From assembly GCA_963710645.1 (NCBI GenBank), contig CAVQBD010000001.1, positions 682,001 to 746,000 of the forward strand: DNA of 64,000 nt, in the 5' to 3' direction. Positions 61,440-64,000 of this stretch are shown in pieces. The position numbers were made by a program, and so were the translations under genes. The stretch comes from FEB-10 sp963710645 (GTDB taxonomy: Bacteria > Acidobacteriota > Thermoanaerobaculia > Thermoanaerobaculales > Sulfomarinibacteraceae). The number at the start of each line of letters is the position of its first letter. Positions within the stretch are counted from its first letter, which is position 1. Under the pieces are notes generated by a model. The model was not told where the DNA came from and searched no databases. It saw only the letters and a list, made by a program, of their open reading frames with translations.

Positions 61440-61774
61440 ACCCGATCCCCATCCCCCACACCTGGGTGCTGATGCTGTCGGCCATCCTCTTCGTCATCGG
61501 AATCGTCGGCGTATTGCTCCGGCGCAACGGCATCGCCATTTTCCTGTCGCTGGAAATCATGCTCAACTCGGCGAATCTGGTCTTTGTGGCCTTTGCCATG
61601 CTCTTCGCTTCCCAGCCCGGAATGACGGCGGCCGCGGTGTCCGGTCAGCTGTTTGTCTTTTTCGTCATCGGGGTCGCTGCAGCCGAGGCCGCGGTGGGTC
61701 TGGCCCTATTTATCGCCCTCCACCGGCTCAAAGAGTCGATCGACGTGGACCGGGTCAACATCCTGCGCTGGTAG
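61436..61774 (+). CDS. nuoK: NADH-quinone oxidoreductase subunit K
   Basis: 112 residues, three membrane spans. Conserved LEIMLNSANLVFVAF with the proton-channel glutamate, and FFVIGVAAAEAAVGLALFIA with the second glutamate. Starts by an ATGA overlap with nuoJ. Confidence 0.95.
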   Translation: MNPIPIPHTWVLMLSAILFVIGIVGVLLRRNGIAIFLSLEIMLNSANLVFVAFAMLFASQPGMTAAAVSGQLFVFFVIGVAAAEAAVGLALFIALHRLKESIDVDRVNILRW

Positions 61775-61783
61775 GAGGTGGAG

Positions 61784-63769
61784 ATGCTCGGTACGCTGTG
61801 GTTGATTCCGATCCTCTGCCTCGCCGGGGCGGTGGTGAATCTCGCTTTGGGCTTGATCCGCGCCCCGAAGAAGACGGTGACGGCGGTGGGTGTGGGCTCG
61901 GTGGGCCTGGCCATGGTGGCGACCTATGTCGCGATCTGGCAGTACTTCAAACAGCCCCTCGATGTCATTCGGGAACCCTATTTCGGCTGGATCGCCGCTG
62001 GAAATATCAAGGTGGACGCGTCCTTCCAGCTCGACCAGTTGACCGCTGTCATGGTCGCCTTTGTCACCTTCGTGGGTTTTCTGATCCACGTCTACTCCAT
62101 CGGCTACATGCACGATGAGTCGGATCGCGGGTACGCGCGGTACTTCGCCTACCTGAATCTCTTCATGTTCTCCATGTTGGTGCTGGTGCTGGGTTCGAAT
62201 CTGGTGGTGGCCTTTGTTGGCTGGGAGGGTGTGGGGCTGTGTTCCTACCTCCTGATCGGCTACTACTACGACAAGGAGTGGTGCGCCGCGGCCGGGAAGA
62301 AGGCGTTCATCGTCAATCGCATCGGCGATCTCGGCTTCCTGCTCGGGATCTTCACCTGTTTGGCGGTCTTCGGCACGGTTGAATTCACCGATTTGGCGGC
62401 GGCCGTCGGCCACGACCCACATGGTCTCGTGGCGACAGCAACGCTGGTGGGTCTGCTGCTCTTCGTCGGCGCCATCGGCAAGTCGGCCCAGATTCCACTC
62501 TACGTCTGGTTGCCCGATGCCATGGCCGGCCCCACACCGGTCTCGGCCCTGATCCATGCCGCCACCATGGTCACCGCCGGCGTCTACATGGTGGCTCGGG
62601 CGAACTTCTTCTACCAGATCAGTCCCACCGCCATGCTGACGGTGGCCGTCATAGGCGGTCTCACCGCAGTGTTTGCCGCCACCATCGGCCTGGTCCAAAA
62701 CGACATCAAGAAGGTCCTCGCCTACTCCACCGTCTCCCAGTTGGGTTATATGTTCCTCGCCGCGGGTGTGGGCGCCTTCGGGGTGGCCATCTTCCACGTG
62801 GTGACCCACGCCTTCTTCAAGGCCTGCCTCTTCCTCGGTTCGGGTTCGGTGATCCATGCCTGCGGCGGCGAGCAGGACATGCGCAAGATGGGCGGCCTGA
62901 GGAAGTACATGCCCACCACCTACTGGACCTTTGTGGTCGCCACCCTGGCGCTGGCAGGGATCCCCATTTTCGCCGGTTTCTTCTCCAAGGACGAAATCCT
63001 CGCCAAGGCCTTCGCCGCCGGCATGACCGACCTCAATCATTTTGGGTGGATCTACACCTCGCTGTGGCTGTTGGCCGTACTCGGCGCCTTCATGACGGCC
63101 TTTTATATGTTCCGGGCGGTCTACATGACCTTCCACGGTGACTTCCGAGGCGGCCACGAGGCAGAGCACCACCTCCATGAATCGCCGCGCACCATGACCA
63201 TGCCACTGGTGATCCTGGGCATCCTGTCCACCATTGGCGGGCTGGTGCTCGGCTTTCCGGGTCAACTGTTTCACAAGCCGGAGCTTAACTGGATCGAGGG
63301 CTTTCTCCATCCGGTGATGGCACCTGTGGGTATGGCCCACGGCGCGGAGGGCCACGGCGAGGCGGCTCACGGCGTCAGCCTGTCCACCGAGTGGCTGCTG
63401 GTGGTGGTGTCGGTGATGGTGGCTGTGGGCGGATGGATGCTGGCCCGTCGCTTCTACACCGGCGCCAAGGCATTCGAATTGCCCGCTGCGCTGGCCGGGA
63501 AGTTCCCGTTCGCCCACAAGCTGTTGCTCAACAAGTACTGGGTGGACGAGTTCTACGACACTGTTGTGATCAGGCCCATCTACCGGTTCTCCCTGTTCTG
63601 CTGGAAGGTCATTGACGTCTTCACCATCGACACGCTGATCGTCAACGGCAGTGCCTTTTTTGTCGAGTTGACCGGAGATTTCATGCGGTTTCTGCAAACC
63701 GGAAACGTGCGCAATTACGCGCTATCGGTGGCGTTGGGGATCCTCCTCCTCGCCGTGGTGCTGTGGTAG
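61784..63769 (+). CDS. nuoL: NADH-quinone oxidoreductase subunit L
   Basis: 661 residues, antiporter-like proton-pumping subunit with about 14 spans plus the lateral amphipathic helix at the C-terminus. Motifs include FVGWEGVGLCSYLLIGYYYD, KSAQIPLYVWLPDAMAGPTP, VSALIHAATMVTAGVYM and DIKKVLAYSTVSQLGYMFLA. The ATG at 61784 follows AGGAGGT; a GTG at 61778 is in frame but lies in that ribosome-binding site. Confidence 0.95.
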   Translation: MLGTLWLIPILCLAGAVVNLALGLIRAPKKTVTAVGVGSVGLAMVATYVAIWQYFKQPLDVIREPYFGWIAAGNIKVDASFQLDQLTAVMVAFVTFVGFLIHVYSIGYMHDESDRGYARYFAYLNLFMFSMLVLVLGSNLVVAFVGWEGVGLCSYLLIGYYYDKEWCAAAGKKAFIVNRIGDLGFLLGIFTCLAVFGTVEFTDLAAAVGHDPHGLVATATLVGLLLFVGAIGKSAQIPLYVWLPDAMAGPTPVSALIHAATMVTAGVYMVARANFFYQISPTAMLTVAVIGGLTAVFAATIGLVQNDIKKVLAYSTVSQLGYMFLAAGVGAFGVAIFHVVTHAFFKACLFLGSGSVIHACGGEQDMRKMGGLRKYMPTTYWTFVVATLALAGIPIFAGFFSKDEILAKAFAAGMTDLNHFGWIYTSLWLLAVLGAFMTAFYMFRAVYMTFHGDFRGGHEAEHHLHESPRTMTMPLVILGILSTIGGLVLGFPGQLFHKPELNWIEGFLHPVMAPVGMAHGAEGHGEAAHGVSLSTEWLLVVVSVMVAVGGWMLARRFYTGAKAFELPAALAGKFPFAHKLLLNKYWVDEFYDTVVIRPIYRFSLFCWKVIDVFTIDTLIVNGSAFFVELTGDFMRFLQTGNVRNYALSVALGILLLAVVLW

Positions 63770-63781
63770 TCGGAGGCGGCC

Positions 63782-64000
63782 GTGTTTGAGTCCTCGCTGT
63801 TGTCCGTCCTCACCCTCGGCCCCGCGGTCGCCGCCATCGTGCTGCTGTTCCTGCCCGCCCGGCAAGACAGCATCTACCGGTGGTTTTCGCTATTGGTTTC
63901 GGTGGTCGGCTTCCTGTTGTCCCTCGTGGTCTGGTTTCGCTTTGACCCCGACAATCCCGGCTTCCAGCTCGTGGAACGGGTCAGTTGGATTCCACAGTTC
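63782..64000 (+). CDS. nuoM: NADH-quinone oxidoreductase subunit M, N-terminal part
   Basis: The GTG start at 63782 is preceded by GGAGGCGG. 73 residues are visible before the window ends: two hydrophobic spans and the start of the conserved segment FQLVERVSWIPQF, typical of NuoM. The frame is open to the window end. Confidence 0.85.
   Translation, partial: MFESSLLSVLTLGPAVAAIVLLFLPARQDSIYRWFSLLVSVVGFLLSLVVWFRFDPDNPGFQLVERVSWIPQF

Noticed and set aside
61706..63697. 663-codon minus-strand frame
   Set aside because: It is antisense to nuoL, which is unambiguous; the product is His/Gln/Gly-rich without a domain.

Overview
The window looks like one contiguous stretch of a GC-rich, Gram-negative chromosome. 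It encodes lipid A and LPS-transport functions (LpxB, LptC/LptA-like, LptB, fused LptF-LptG), sigma-54, IHF/HU and a cmk-rpsA-ihfB order. It also carries a complete HPr kinase / RapZ / PTS regulatory set and a bacterial cyclic-2,3-diphosphoglycerate-synthetase-like protein. Together with LVIVD-repeat proteins and repeat-rich intergenic DNA, this fits an Acidobacteriota-like lineage best. That placement is inference from gene content; no rRNA or tRNA gene is visible to confirm it.

Layout. 1-5.8 kb: cmk (3' part), rpsA, ihfB, HIT hydrolase, small membrane proteins, VanZ-like protein and lpxB. 6.1-12.9 kb: rimO, ribF, a RodZ-like protein between two paralogous helical-repeat proteins, a J-domain/TPR protein and a PP2C phosphatase. 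13.2-18.7 kb: gpmI, accA and the LPS-transport genes lptC/A and lptB. 18.7-26.7 kb: rpoN-hpf-ptsN-hprK-rapZ-EIIA(Man)-ptsH-ptsI, a regulatory phosphorelay with no sugar permease, followed by a cupin and a secreted coiled-coil protein. 26.7-31.1 kb: an accessory island with an LVIVD-repeat secreted protein, a hicBA module, a four-helix-bundle (S23-type) gene with a large inverted repeat, and many non-coding repeats. 31.1-38.1 kb: miaB, a DUF151 nuclease, parAB and a fused lptFG. 38.2-43.9 kb: serine hydrolase, thioesterase, scpAB and a DEDD exonuclease. 43.9-50.5 kb (minus strand): a compact chemosensory operon cheW-mcp-cheA(hybrid)-cheB-cheR(TPR). 50.5-55.9 kb: membrane protein, cDPG-synthetase-like protein, redoxin-fold protein and guaA. 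56.0-64.0 kb: a complex I operon nuoA-E-F-G-H-J-K-L-M(partial) that lacks nuoB, C, D and I.

Many genes are tightly packed, with ATGA/GTGA overlaps marking operons. The striking non-genic feature is the intergenic DNA. Almost every larger gap carries tandem repeats with a period of 7 bases, but the heptamer word differs from gap to gap, and the arrays are usually bordered by C-rich blocks of the CCCCCACCCGCCC type. Six gaps also carry a hairpin element with conserved flanks (GGCGTGCC on one side, GGNAACC-like on the other). Its stem sequence changes between copies while pairing is largely kept. These two repeat systems, often combined into mosaic modules, are the strongest candidates for something undescribed here.

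Other points of note: an apparent CTG start for lptB, a fused lptF-lptG, a chemoreceptor with its sensor-like domain at the C-terminus, a DnaA-box-like cluster beside parAB, and several promoters placed 7-9 bases upstream of start codons that lack a Shine-Dalgarno sequence.
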